From JAYREN01 sp963663375 (GTDB lineage: Bacteria; Acidobacteriota; Holophagae; Holophagales; Holophagaceae): 64,000 nt of DNA. The position numbers were made by a program, and so were the translations under genes. The notes beneath the pieces are model-generated. The model worked only from the letters and a program-made list of their open reading frames with translations, had not been told where the DNA came from and made no database searches. This document shows positions 33,282-42,397 of this stretch, piece by piece (within the stretch, counting starts at the first letter, position 1; every line of letters starts with the position of its first letter). The DNA is taken from assembly GCA_963663375.1 (NCBI GenBank), contig OY760195.1, positions 62,001-126,000 of the forward strand, given 5' to 3'.

Positions 33282-34745
33282 TCAGGCGAAGACTTCGAGC
33301 AGGCGGGCGCCGCCGAAGGCGGTGGGAGCAACTGTGGGCACATCTTGCTGCCTCTCCCCCCTTTCTGCGATTCCCGCGCCAGAAGTGCGGAACTCTGAGC
33401 CCTGGGACATCTGGGCATCATCCCCCCGACGCCCCTGCTGGAGATCGAAGCTGCCGAGGCTGAGGCCCTGCTGTTTCAACGAGGCCTCCAGGGCGGCCTT
33501 CTGGTCCTGCAGCAGGGGGACGGTGGAGGCTTCGGAGGCCCAGAGGCGGGCATGCACTTCGCCCCCCTCGACGCGGAGCTTGATGACCACGCGGCCCAGG
33601 GATTCGGGGTTCAATTGAATCTCGGCGCCCTTTTCCTGATTCTTGAGGAGCCAGCGGATGGTGCCATCCATCTGGGTGAAGGTGGCATTGGCCTTGGTTC
33701 CCTCGGCCATGCCCGCGGCCTGGACCGGGGTCGTGCCCCGGACGGCGGCAGGGCCTGCCACTCCGAGCGGCGCCTCGGCGCCGGGCAGGGTCTTTCCGGG
33801 TAGGGCTTCAGGCTTGAGGGCCGGGGCCAGGATGGCCTCGCGGCCCATCATCGTCACGGGGCCGGCTGGCGTCGGCGCGGCAGAAACTTCCTTGGCCGGA
33901 GTCGCGGCGGGAGCGGCCGGTGCGGGCGCTTCCTTGGGTGCCTGGGCCTCGATGCGCTGCGCGTTGAACACGGGCTTGGGCGTTTCCATTTCGGGCCTGG
34001 GCAGGGAGAGCAGTTCGGTGAGTGCGGGCTTGGCAGCGGCGCCGCTGGTGGGGACTCCCTCGGAAAACTGGAAGCGGAGCTGAACGCCGGGCGCGGCCTG
34101 TTCCAGGGCCGTCTGGGCCTTGGTGGAGGGCACGGACTTGGGAAGGGCGGCGGCGAAGGATGCCTGGGCCGCGACGCTATCCGGCTGGGCTCCTGCGGCC
34201 TTCTGAGTCTGCTGGGTTGCTCCCGGAGTCGCGGGCAGGGGGCCCTCGGCCTGAGGGGTGCCCTTCGCAACGGCGAGATCCACCGCCGAGGGCGTGGGAA
34301 GGGAGGGGTGGGCCGCGAGCTCCGGCCGGATAGCCTCCCGGGTGGCGGGTTCTGCCTGCTTGGCCTTGGTCGGATTGGTGCCCTGGGAATCGGCGGGAGC
34401 CTCTTCCTTCTTCGGAGCCTTGGCAGAGGCCTTGGCCTGGGATTGGGCATCTTCCACCCGGTCCCTGGGGGCCGCGTCCTCCGATTGTTCCCGGGTGCGG
34501 CGGGTCTCCGGGCGCTCCAGGTCCGGGGCAGCTCGCTCTGCAGTTCGCTGGGCTTCGGGTCGCACGGATCGTTCCGGGCGGGGCGGTAGGGTGGCAGCGG
34601 GGGCCGGACCGGGAAGAACCGTGAAGGAGGCCGCGGTGGCGAGATAGCCTGAGAAGGCCTGATCCTGAAGTTCAGAGGCGACTTCGCGGTCCCGGTTCAG
34701 GGGTGGGCGCGAGGCCGAGGTGTCCACTTTGAGGGCTTGCAGCAT
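33282..34745 (-). CDS. fliK: Flagellar hook-length control protein FliK
   Basis: A 487-aa protein. A long Pro/Ala/Lys-rich disordered N-terminal ruler region (about 60-380) leads to a compact C-terminal FliK domain (IQLNPESLGRVVIKLRVEGGEVHARL, near 395-430) ending in a Gln-rich tail. FliK measures the hook and switches export specificity through FlhB. The start is ATG 34745 with GGGAGG at 6-nt spacing; an in-frame ATG at 34799 is less likely. Position between motE and flgD supports the call despite low sequence conservation. Confidence 0.85.
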   Translation of the reverse strand: MLQALKVDTSASRPPLNRDREVASELQDQAFSGYLATAASFTVLPGPAPAATLPPRPERSVRPEAQRTAERAAPDLERPETRRTREQSEDAAPRDRVEDAQSQAKASAKAPKKEEAPADSQGTNPTKAKQAEPATREAIRPELAAHPSLPTPSAVDLAVAKGTPQAEGPLPATPGATQQTQKAAGAQPDSVAAQASFAAALPKSVPSTKAQTALEQAAPGVQLRFQFSEGVPTSGAAAKPALTELLSLPRPEMETPKPVFNAQRIEAQAPKEAPAPAAPAATPAKEVSAAPTPAGPVTMMGREAILAPALKPEALPGKTLPGAEAPLGVAGPAAVRGTTPVQAAGMAEGTKANATFTQMDGTIRWLLKNQEKGAEIQLNPESLGRVVIKLRVEGGEVHARLWASEASTVPLLQDQKAALEASLKQQGLSLGSFDLQQGRRGDDAQMSQGSEFRTSGAGIAERGERQQDVPTVAPTAFGGARLLEVFA

Positions 34746-34844
34746 GAGAAGCCTCCCCACCCGGCCATTCCGGGGGCGACTTCTCCTCGCCAAGGACATG
34801 CCGAAGTGACTGGGCGGAATTCGCCCGGTCCGGGATCCGGCTTA

Positions 34845-35375
34845 TCAGGCGGCGGGTGCCTTGGGCTTGGTGAGGCCAACCCGCTCGGACAGCTTGCCCG
34901 CCAGGGGCGCATCGAGGATGGCGAGCTGGTCCATGAGCTTGGCGGCCTTCTTGGGCTGCATGGACGCCAGCAGGCTCACAGCCACATCCTGGTTGCGCTG
35001 GGCCAACTCCTTGAGAGCCCGAGACCCCGGCACGGGATCCATGGCTTCGTAGGTGCGGGTGAGCTGGGGGTCGAGGGTGGGGCGAGCGCGCTCGCCCTCG
35101 AACTTGGCTACGGCCTCCTGCAGGGCCTTTTCCCGCCCCTGGAGGTCGGTTCGATCCTTATCCAGCGTTCCCTGGAGGGTGGCCAGGCGCTGCTCGAGCT
35201 GAAGCAGGTCGCGCTCCTTTTGGGCGGCGGCCTTTTCCCGGGCCTGAACCTTTTCGGACAACTCGGTGATCTTGATGCCTTCGGGAGCGGGCTTGGGCTC
35301 CTGGGCGGAAAGCCAGATCACACCGGCGGAAAGGGCGAGGGGAGCGAGAATCCAGAGCCAGGCGCGGGAATTCAT
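34845..35375 (-). CDS. MotE-like/MgtE-N-domain flagellar coiled-coil protein
   Basis: A 176-aa protein with an N-terminal membrane anchor (about 7-24), a long charged coiled coil (about 38-105) and a C-terminal MgtE_N-like domain (AQRNQDVAVSLLASMQPKKAAKLMDQL). Proteins of this design between fliJ and fliK (MotE in rhizobia) act as chaperones for the stator protein MotC or in motor assembly. Gene location and architecture both support a motility role; the exact partner here is unknown. Confidence 0.8.
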   Translation of the reverse strand: MNSRAWLWILAPLALSAGVIWLSAQEPKPAPEGIKITELSEKVQAREKAAAQKERDLLQLEQRLATLQGTLDKDRTDLQGREKALQEAVAKFEGERARPTLDPQLTRTYEAMDPVPGSRALKELAQRNQDVAVSLLASMQPKKAAKLMDQLAILDAPLAGKLSERVGLTKPKAPAA

Positions 35376-35383
35376 GGGGCACC

Positions 35384-35857
35384 TCAGAGGGTCGCGGTGC
35401 GGCCCGTGCGGGCCGCGGTGAATCGATGGCGGAGGACTGCGATTTCGTCGGCTTCGCGGATCTCTTCCTGCATGGCTTCGAGGCTGTGCAGTTCCTGGCG
35501 GCGCTCCTTGAGGCGGAGCAGGGTCAGGTGATCCTGGTGGGCCTTGGTGAGGGCCTGCCGGGCCTGGACCACCTGGGCTTCGGCCTCGTTGAGTTCCACC
35601 TGGGCCTGGGCGATGCGCTTCTCCAGGACCACCAGGTAGCGTTCGAGATCCGCCCAGAAGTTCAGGTCGATCTCCTGCCCAGGGCCCGCGGCGCGGCTCG
35701 CCACGCCCACCTTGTGCTGCTGCTGGAGATCCTTGAGGTGGACCTCGGCCTCTTCCCGGGCGTTCATGGCCTTCGCGAATTGTCGCCGGGCCTCCTGCTC
35801 CAGGCTCTTGCGGAGCTTGAGCAGGGGTTCCAGGCGGAAGCGGAAGCGGGTGGCCAT
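35384..35857 (-). CDS. fliJ: Flagellar export chaperone FliJ
   Basis: A 157-aa protein that is nearly all coiled coil, beginning FRFRLEPLLKLRKSLEQEARR, a motif common to FliJ N-termini, with alternating hydrophobic and charged heptads to the end. FliJ binds FliI and FlhA and recycles export chaperones. The gene follows fliI by 3 bp. Confidence 0.9.
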   Translation of the reverse strand: MATRFRFRLEPLLKLRKSLEQEARRQFAKAMNAREEAEVHLKDLQQQHKVGVASRAAGPGQEIDLNFWADLERYLVVLEKRIAQAQVELNEAEAQVVQARQALTKAHQDHLTLLRLKERRQELHSLEAMQEEIREADEIAVLRHRFTAARTGRTATL

Positions 35858-35860
35858 GGG

Positions 35861-37198
35861 TTAGCCCTCCGCCTTCAGGAAGGGCGCCAGGTCCACGCCG
35901 AAGATGCCGCCCATGGAAAGCAGGGTCTGGCGGTAGTCGGATTCCTCGGCCACCGCCTGGCGGAGAAAGGCCTGGATGGCGGGCTGGAAGTGGATGGCCT
36001 GGTCGATGTTGGGGCTCGAGCCGCGCACATAGGCACCGATCTGGATGAGATCCTCGGCGTCGTTGTAGGTGGCCATCAGGTCGCGGATCTTGGCCACGAG
36101 CTGCTTCTGCTCCGGGATCGCCAGGGCGGAGAAGAGGCGGGAAATGCTGCCCAGTACGTCGATGGCGGGGAAGTGGTTCTTGGTGGCCAGCTTGCGGGCC
36201 AGCACCACGTGGCCATCCAGGATGCCGCGCACGGCATCGCTGATGGGCTCGTTCATGTCATCGCCCTCCACCAGCACGGTGTACAGCCCGGTGATGGAGC
36301 CCATGCCCTCGAAGGTGCCTGCGCGCTCCATGAGCCGGGGCAACAGGGCGAACACACTGGGGGTGTAGCCCCGGGAGCTGGGGGGTTCCCCGGCGGAGAG
36401 CCCCACCTCACGCTGGGCCATGGCGAAGCGGGTCACGCTGTCCATCATCATCAGCACGTCCTTGCCGCGCCGCATGAAGTGTTCGGCCACGGCGGTGCCC
36501 GCCAGGGCACAGCGGATGCGCAGGAGTGGGGTCTGGTCGGAGGTGGCCACCACCACCACGCTGCGCTTGAGGCCCTCTTCGCCCAGGTCGTTCTCGATGA
36601 ATTCCCGTAGCTCACGGCCTCGCTCGCCCACCAGGGCGATGACGTTGACCTGGGCCGAGGTGTTGCGGGCCACCATGCCCATGAGGGTGGATTTGCCCAC
36701 ACCGGATCCCGCGAAGATGCCAATGCGTTGGCCCTTGCCCAGGGTGAGCATGCCGTCGATGGAGCGCACGCCCGTGGAGAGCACCTCGCTGATGCGCCGT
36801 CGCCGCATGGGATTGGGAGGCTGGGAATGGATGGCCAGGTGGGCCTCGGGCTCGATCTCTGGGCCGCCGTCCAGGGGCCTGCCCAGGGGGTCGATGACCC
36901 GGCCCAGCAGGGCCTCGGCTACGGGGATCTCGGGCTGGTGACCCGTGGCTTCCACCAGCAGGCCGGGGCGGATGCCTTCGATGTTTTCCACCGGCATCAG
37001 GAGCACTTGCTCGCCGTTGAAACCCACGACTTCTGCCGTGATGCGGCGCCCGTCGCCCAGGTGGATGAGCATCTGCTCGCCCACGCTACCTTCGGGGCCC
37101 CGGGATTCCACGATGAGGCCGACCACCTTGGAGACGCGGCCCATGACATCGCCCGGAGGCAGCTTGCGGACCCGCTGGCCCAGCGCCGTCAAGTCCAT
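35861..37198 (-). CDS. fliI: Flagellum-specific ATP synthase FliI
   Basis: A 445-aa F1-beta-like ATPase of the flagellar type III export apparatus. Walker A GSGVGKSTLMG lies near residue 167, Walker B VLMMMDSVTRFAMAQREVGL near 250, with GEPPSSRGYTPSVF typical of FliI/YscN. The start overlaps the fliH stop by one base, indicating coupling. Confidence 0.94.
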   Translation of the reverse strand: MDLTALGQRVRKLPPGDVMGRVSKVVGLIVESRGPEGSVGEQMLIHLGDGRRITAEVVGFNGEQVLLMPVENIEGIRPGLLVEATGHQPEIPVAEALLGRVIDPLGRPLDGGPEIEPEAHLAIHSQPPNPMRRRRISEVLSTGVRSIDGMLTLGKGQRIGIFAGSGVGKSTLMGMVARNTSAQVNVIALVGERGRELREFIENDLGEEGLKRSVVVVATSDQTPLLRIRCALAGTAVAEHFMRRGKDVLMMMDSVTRFAMAQREVGLSAGEPPSSRGYTPSVFALLPRLMERAGTFEGMGSITGLYTVLVEGDDMNEPISDAVRGILDGHVVLARKLATKNHFPAIDVLGSISRLFSALAIPEQKQLVAKIRDLMATYNDAEDLIQIGAYVRGSSPNIDQAIHFQPAIQAFLRQAVAEESDYRQTLLSMGGIFGVDLAPFLKAEG

Positions 37199-37950
37199 CA
37201 GCGGGCCTCCTCCTCCCGGAAGCGGTGCAGCACTTCCATGAGGCGTTCCCGGCGGCGCTCTAGGGTGGCCTCGAGAACGCCCTCCGGCGAGGACACGCGA
37301 AGGCTGCCGCGGCTCAGCTCCGGATCTTCCACCAGGCGGATGCCCGGGTAGCCCACATAGCTGTCACCCAGTTGCTCGAGATCCTTAGGGTGGAGGAAGA
37401 CCTCCAGCGCGGCCGAATCCTTTGCGCCGGTTTCGGGAGTGGGGAAGGGGTGGCTTTCCAGCACGGATTCCAGCAGGGGGCGGATGGCGTTCCTGGAGTG
37501 TTCGATCTGCTGTCCGGCCAGATACTCGCCGATGGTTAGGGCCAGGGCCAGCACTTCGTCCTTGGAGGCCTGGCCCAGGAGTGAACCGATCTTAGAGAGC
37601 TCGGCAAGGTGTGTGTCCAAGCGCTGGGCGTAGACCTTGAACTGGCTTTCGCCGAAGGTGCGGCCCTCGATCTCTCCCGAGGCGAAACCCTCCTCGTAGG
37701 CATGGCGGGCGATCTCATGGGCCTGCTGCTCCGCCATCTGGAGCTTCTCGTGGATGACCTGATCCACGGAGGCCAGCCGCTGGGCATCTTCCTCGGGGCT
37801 GCTCAGGTCCGCGGCCATGGGCTTCTCGTCGCCAGAATCTTCGTCGGAGGACAGGGGCACGTTGAAGGTGGCCGCGAAGTAGGGAAAGGCCTCGATCTGC
37901 CGACCCTCCGCGAGATTCGCGGGGATGATGCGGTCGGAATCAAGAGACAT
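37198..37950 (-). CDS. fliH: Flagellar assembly protein FliH
   Basis: A 250-aa FliI regulator and stator-like protein. The middle has the FliH-type helical stretch HEIARHAYEEGFASGEIEGR (about 95-115); the C-terminal domain includes ALALTIGEYLAGQQIEHSR and EVFLHPKDLEQL. ATG 37950 overlaps the end of fliG by 11 bp. The acidic N-terminus is variable in the family. Confidence 0.88.
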   Translation of the reverse strand: MSLDSDRIIPANLAEGRQIEAFPYFAATFNVPLSSDEDSGDEKPMAADLSSPEEDAQRLASVDQVIHEKLQMAEQQAHEIARHAYEEGFASGEIEGRTFGESQFKVYAQRLDTHLAELSKIGSLLGQASKDEVLALALTIGEYLAGQQIEHSRNAIRPLLESVLESHPFPTPETGAKDSAALEVFLHPKDLEQLGDSYVGYPGIRLVEDPELSRGSLRVSSPEGVLEATLERRRERLMEVLHRFREEEAR

Positions 37951-38944
37951 AGTCCTCGCCTCCGCCACCGCCAATGCTGATGACGCCTTCCTCCTCGAGC
38001 TGGCGGACAATCTCCACGACCTCGTGCTGGGACTTCTCCACTTCCTTGATCTTGATGGGGCCCATGAACTCCATCTCTTCCTTCATCATCTCCACGGCGC
38101 GGCTGGACATGTTGCGGAAGAACTGGTTGCGCAGTTCCTCGCTGGTGCCCTTGAGGGCGATGGTGAGGGTCTTCTTGTCGGCGCGCTTCAGGATCTCGGA
38201 GATGCCCGTGTCGTCGATGAGCAGGATGTCGTCGAAGACGAACATCAGATCCCGGATGCTGGCGGCCAGCTGGGGATTCTCGTTCTCGATCTTCTCCAGC
38301 ACCACCCGGCCCGTGGAGCGGTCCATGCGGTTGAAGAGTTCGGCCACGGCCCGGACGCCGCCATAGGCCTCGGTGGCGAAGGAACCCAGGGATTCCAGCT
38401 TCTGTTCCAGGATGAGACTGATGCGCCGCACCACCTCCGGACTGATTTCCTGGAGGTTGGCCATGCGCATGGCCACGTCGGCCCGCAGCGTCTCCGGCAG
38501 GCTGGCGATGAGCTCGCCCGCCTGGGTGGCGTTGAGGTGGGCCAGGATCAGGGCGATGGTCTGGGGATGCTCGTTCTGGATGAATTTCGACAGCTGCTGG
38601 GGATTGGCCCGCTCGATGCTGGAAAAGCCCGCGGAGGATTCCAGGGCCTTGGTGAGGCGGTCGATGATCTTGCGCGCGGCCTCGGGGCCCACGGACTTGA
38701 TCAGGAGCTTCTTGGCGTACTCGATGCCGCCCTGGGAGATGTAGGACTTGGCCAGGGACATGGTGTGGAATTCTTCCAGCACTTCGTCCGCCGTTTCCGG
38801 CTGAACGTGCCGGGTCAGGGCGATCTCCTTGGAGATCTGCTGGATCTCGTCCTCTTCCAGGTATTTGAAGATGCTCGCGGCCACATCGTCGCCCAGGGCG
38901 ACCATGAGTACCGCGGCCTTCTGGGTGCCATTCATCTTGGCCAT
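37940..38944 (-). CDS. fliG: Flagellar motor switch protein FliG
   Basis: A 334-aa C-ring protein that contacts MotA and sets rotation direction. FliG_N (MNGTQKAAVLMVALGDDVAASIFKYL), the middle domain EHPQTIALILAHL, and the C-terminal charged torque helix (LMFVFDDILLIDDTGISEIL) are all clear. Start ATG 38944 (MAKMNG) is 2 bp after the fliF stop. Confidence 0.95.
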   Translation of the reverse strand: MAKMNGTQKAAVLMVALGDDVAASIFKYLEEDEIQQISKEIALTRHVQPETADEVLEEFHTMSLAKSYISQGGIEYAKKLLIKSVGPEAARKIIDRLTKALESSAGFSSIERANPQQLSKFIQNEHPQTIALILAHLNATQAGELIASLPETLRADVAMRMANLQEISPEVVRRISLILEQKLESLGSFATEAYGGVRAVAELFNRMDRSTGRVVLEKIENENPQLAASIRDLMFVFDDILLIDDTGISEILKRADKKTLTIALKGTSEELRNQFFRNMSSRAVEMMKEEMEFMGPIKIKEVEKSQHEVVEIVRQLEEEGVISIGGGGGEDYVS

Positions 38945-38946
38945 GG

Positions 38947-40623
38947 CTATCTCCCGTCCTCGAGCATCCACGACCGGACGAGGGAGGCGATGGTCTCGGG
39001 ATCACCCGTGGCGCTCTCCTGGATTCGCTTCTTGATGAGCTGGCGGCGCTGGGCCTCGGGAGCCCCGGCGGCGCCCTCGGCGTTGAGGTCCGCTTCGATC
39101 TCGGCCTCCATCTCCGCCATGCTCTTCACGGGGGTCACTCGGCGCGGAGCGGAGGGCGAACCCTCGCTGCCCTCACCGTGAACGCGAAGGGGGGCAGGGC
39201 GGTTGATGGCGGAGGAGAGCTTCTTGAGCATGGGCAGCAGGATCATGAAGAAGACGACCGCCCCAACGGCGATCCACCCCACGAAGGGTAAGGCTTTATA
39301 GGCAAGATCCCAGCGCTGTTGTGATTTCGCCTCCGCTTCTTCCCTGGGGTTGGCGGTGGAGGCAAAGGCAAGGTTCTCCACGGTGAGCTCATCGCCGCGC
39401 TTGGCCTGGAGACCCACCCCGGCGGCCACTTGTTCCCGGATCTTCTTGAGTTCTTCGGCGCTGCGAGGCTGAATTTTCTCCAGGGGTTCGCCCTTGGGGC
39501 CCTTTTCCCACAGGGTGGCGTGGTCCACGATCACCGCCAGCGACATGCGCTTGACGGTGCCCGGCGCCTTCTCGGTGCTGGAGATGCTCTTGCTGATCTC
39601 GAAATTGGTCGTGACATCCTTCTTTTCGGTGTTTTCGAGGACTCCCGCCCCCAGCCCACCGCCGGTGGCCGGGGCCACGTTGGAGGGTGTGCCGGGGACG
39701 CCGGACCCGGCGTCCCGCTTGGTGGTCTTTTCCTCCTTCTGCTGGATGGAACGTTCGACCTGGCTCTGGGGGTCGAAGCGCTCCTCGTTGATCTTCACCT
39801 TGTCGAAATCCAGCTCGACGCTGGCGGTGGCGCGCACCTTGCCCAGACCCACCACGGGTTCGAGGAGCTCGTTCACCTTCTGGACGAGGTGTTCCTCCAC
39901 CTCTCGCTGGGCCTTCTTCTGGGCATCGGTGGCGCCCACCATGGGATCCTTGCCGGCCCGGCTGAGAATGCGGCTGTTCTGGTCGATGACCACGACGTTC
40001 TCGGGCTTGAGCCCCTCCACGGAGGCGGCCATGAGGTTGACGATGGCCTGGGTGTTCTCCTCCGGCAGGATGCGGGTGCCCTTGAGGCGCAGCAGCACGG
40101 AGGCCTTGGCGTCCTCCTTCTCGGTGACAAAGGGGCTGTCGTTGGCGGCGGTGATGTGGACGGTGGCGCCGGAGATCAGGGAGCTGAGGCCTTCCTTCAG
40201 AGTGCGGGCCAGTTCGGCCTCCATGGCCCGGCGGTACATGACCTTCTGGGTGAAGTCGGTGGTGGTGAGGCTGGGAGACTCCAGCTTTTCGAAGCCGATG
40301 CCTTCGCCCTTGGGCAGGCCATCGCCCGCGAACTTCAGCCGCAGCTCGCCCACTCGGCTCTGGGGCACCTGGATGGTGCGCTGGTCCTGGCTCAGGTCGT
40401 AGCGGACGCCCTGCTTCTTGAGATCATCGACGATGCGGTTGGCGTCGGTGGGGGGCAGGTTGGTGAAGAGCGTGCCCATGCTCTCCTGGCTGGCCCAGAC
40501 CCCCAGCCCCGCCAGGGTCAGCAGCACCGCGGCCATGATGGCGGCCACCATCGCCTTCTGGGTGATGGTCATGCCTTGGAAGGCTCGCTGGAACTGGGAA
40601 GTGAGGTTGCTCTCGCCGGCCAT
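38947..40623 (-). CDS. fliF: Flagellar MS-ring protein FliF
   Basis: A 558-aa integral protein forming the MS ring. The N-terminal TM is about 25-45; the YscJ/FliF domain has SQDQRTIQVPQSRVGELRLKFAGDGLP; a disordered Gly/Pro segment follows near 305-325; a second TM (about 440-462) leads to a cytoplasmic tail that binds FliG. The size matches typical FliF. Confidence 0.95.
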   Translation of the reverse strand: MAGESNLTSQFQRAFQGMTITQKAMVAAIMAAVLLTLAGLGVWASQESMGTLFTNLPPTDANRIVDDLKKQGVRYDLSQDQRTIQVPQSRVGELRLKFAGDGLPKGEGIGFEKLESPSLTTTDFTQKVMYRRAMEAELARTLKEGLSSLISGATVHITAANDSPFVTEKEDAKASVLLRLKGTRILPEENTQAIVNLMAASVEGLKPENVVVIDQNSRILSRAGKDPMVGATDAQKKAQREVEEHLVQKVNELLEPVVGLGKVRATASVELDFDKVKINEERFDPQSQVERSIQQKEEKTTKRDAGSGVPGTPSNVAPATGGGLGAGVLENTEKKDVTTNFEISKSISSTEKAPGTVKRMSLAVIVDHATLWEKGPKGEPLEKIQPRSAEELKKIREQVAAGVGLQAKRGDELTVENLAFASTANPREEAEAKSQQRWDLAYKALPFVGWIAVGAVVFFMILLPMLKKLSSAINRPAPLRVHGEGSEGSPSAPRRVTPVKSMAEMEAEIEADLNAEGAAGAPEAQRRQLIKKRIQESATGDPETIASLVRSWMLEDGR

Positions 40624-40662
40624 GGGGTCCTTTCGATGGCCAGGACCTCAGGGCGAGTCGCG

Positions 40663-40980
40663 CTACATCTGCATGCGCATGACTTCCCGGTAGGCATCGA
40701 TCAGCTTTGATCGCACGGCCATCATCATCTGGAAACTGACATCGGCCTTCTGGACCGCCAGAATCGCCGAGTGCATGTCAGTCGCTTCGCCGGTCATCAA
40801 GTTCCGTGCCTCTTGCTCGGCCGTGTGCTGGGCGGTGTCCACTTCCTGCATGGCCTGCTTCAGGAGATCCCCGAAATTGGCGCCGTCGGCAGTGAGCTCC
40901 GGCCCCTTGCCTGCAAGCTTCCCGGCCTCGCCCAGGGGCTGAAGAGAGGGGAGCTGAGAGAGGTTGAGGAGAGGATCCAT
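40663..40980 (-). CDS. fliE: Flagellar hook-basal body complex protein FliE
   Basis: A 105-aa rod-MS ring junction protein. The conserved C-terminal half reads MHSAILAVQKADVSFQMMMAVRSKLIDAYREVMRMQ. Length and position between flgC and fliF are standard. Confidence 0.95.
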   Translation of the reverse strand: MDPLLNLSQLPSLQPLGEAGKLAGKGPELTADGANFGDLLKQAMQEVDTAQHTAEQEARNLMTGEATDMHSAILAVQKADVSFQMMMAVRSKLIDAYREVMRMQM

Positions 40981-41046
40981 GGGGCCTTCGTGGGTTCAGG
41001 ATGAGGTCTCGAGGAGAGGGGCGCCAGTCAGATTTCCGTCACTTGG

Positions 41047-41469
41047 CTATTGGACCCTAAGCAGGTCCTGGGCCGAAAGGGACATGGCCCTTACGGCCCT
41101 CACCACGGCCACATTGGCCTCGAAGGCCCGACTGGCTTCCGTGAGGTTCACCATCTCCTCGACGGGGCTCACGTTGGGGAAGCGCACCAGTCCTTCGGCA
41201 TCGGCGTCCGGGTGGGTGGGATCGAACTTGGTGATGAAGGGATCCTTGGAGGTGGCGATTTGCGAGACCTGGACTCCGGTGAAGGGCTGGCCGTTGGCGT
41301 TCTTGCCCATGTCCAGCACCTGGAACACGGCGTCCTTCTTCTTGAAGGGACCACCGTCGGCGGTGCGGGTGGTTTCGGCGTTGGCGATGTTGGCCGCGAT
41401 GAGCTGCACCCGGAGGCGCTGGGCGGCCATGCCTGAGGCGGCGATGTCGTTGATGCGATTGAAGCTCAT
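41047..41469 (-). CDS. flgC: Flagellar basal-body rod protein FlgC
   Basis: A 140-aa proximal rod subunit with the N-terminal signature ASGMAAQRLRVQLIAANIANAETT and the C-terminal VEEMVNLTEASRAFEANVAV segment. Its start codon shares one base with the flgB stop. Confidence 0.95.
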   Translation of the reverse strand: MSFNRINDIAASGMAAQRLRVQLIAANIANAETTRTADGGPFKKKDAVFQVLDMGKNANGQPFTGVQVSQIATSKDPFITKFDPTHPDADAEGLVRFPNVSPVEEMVNLTEASRAFEANVAVVRAVRAMSLSAQDLLRVQ

Positions 41470-41891
41470 CAGTGGGCCACTCCATCACGAATCAGCTGGT
41501 AGATCTTGCGGAGTTCCTGCTGGGCGAAGCTGGCGCTGAACTGGTAGGTCTGCTGGGTGCGGGCCAGGGCGGCGTTTTCCCGGTCCAGGTTCACATCGTT
41601 GCCATCATTGCGCTCCCAGTTGGGCCGCACCGGGTCCGAAGTGGGAGGCAGGCCCTGGCTGGCCTGGAGGGGGAAATGCTTAGGGTGGGTCTGGGTGATG
41701 GGCATTTGATTCCCATCTAGCTTGGCGATCTCGTTCTTCAGGGCTGCGGTAAAGCTGAAATCCTGGGTTCGGTAGCCGGGGGTATCGATGTTGGCGAGAT
41801 TGGCCGCGATGAGCCCCATTCGCTGGGTCGCCAGGCCCATGCTGCGGTCCATGGTCTGGATCATGGGATTGACGGAGATGAGATCGAACAT
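41469..41891 (-). CDS. flgB: Flagellar basal-body rod protein FlgB
   Basis: A 140-aa proximal rod subunit and first gene of flagellar block 1. Its N-terminus has MGLIAANLANIDTPGYRTQDFSF and its C-terminus the expected helical pair. ATG 41891 follows AGGG; a longer in-frame extension upstream is not convincing because it would cross the candidate promoter. Confidence 0.94.
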   Translation of the reverse strand: MFDLISVNPMIQTMDRSMGLATQRMGLIAANLANIDTPGYRTQDFSFTAALKNEIAKLDGNQMPITQTHPKHFPLQASQGLPPTSDPVRPNWERNDGNDVNLDRENAALARTQQTYQFSASFAQQELRKIYQLIRDGVAH

Positions 41892-41941
41892 CACGAAGCC
41901 CTGCAGAAATGGCCGCGAACGGACGCGGACCCAACTGGCGA

Positions 41942-41957
41942 TGCACACACCGTGCCG
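41942..41957 (-). promoter_or_regulatory. Candidate sigma-54 promoter for flgB operon
   Basis: On the minus strand CGGCACGGTGTGTGCA matches TGGCACG-N4-TTGCA at all but two positions, with the invariant GG and GC at the exact -24/-12 spacing. Transcription would begin about 39 nt before the flgB ATG. Sigma-54 control of early flagellar operons is common. Confidence 0.55.
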
Positions 41958-42053
41958 AGGATTTTGTCCGGGGTCGTAACCGAAAAGTTGCCCACCCCGT
42001 ATTCCGGAAATGGGAAGCGTTGCTAAACTGCCCATTCACACCGAGGTAACCCC

Positions 42054-42389
42054 ATGAAGATCACAACTCGAACCCATCAGGACGTCACCATCCTCTACCC
42101 TGAGGGGAAGATAACCCTTGGCGATGGCGACCAGGAGCTTGGCGAGGCCGTCCGGACCACCCTCGAACAGGGCGCCCGCAAGCTCATCATCAACTTCGAC
42201 AAGGTCAGCTACCTGGATTCCTCAGGTGTGGGCGAACTAGTGGGCTGCTACACCTCCATCAAGAACCGGGGCGGCGAGATGAAGATCTGCGGAATGAACA
42301 CCCGCATCTTCGGCCTCATCAAGATGACGAGCCTGCACTCGGTCTTTGAAGTCAAGGACACCGAGGAAGAGGCCCTGGCCGGGTTCTGA
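42054..42389 (+). CDS. STAS-domain anti-sigma-factor antagonist (SpoIIAA/RsbV family)
   Basis: A 111-aa single STAS domain. The phosphorylation site is the Ser pair in YLDSSGVGELVGCY (Ser56/Ser57), the place where RsbW-type kinases act. No anti-sigma kinase is adjacent. It is divergent from flgB and 8 bp upstream of the Omp85 gene, so it may be co-transcribed with it. Confidence 0.9.
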   Translation: MKITTRTHQDVTILYPEGKITLGDGDQELGEAVRTTLEQGARKLIINFDKVSYLDSSGVGELVGCYTSIKNRGGEMKICGMNTRIFGLIKMTSLHSVFEVKDTEEEALAGF

Positions 42390-42397
42390 ACCAGCTC

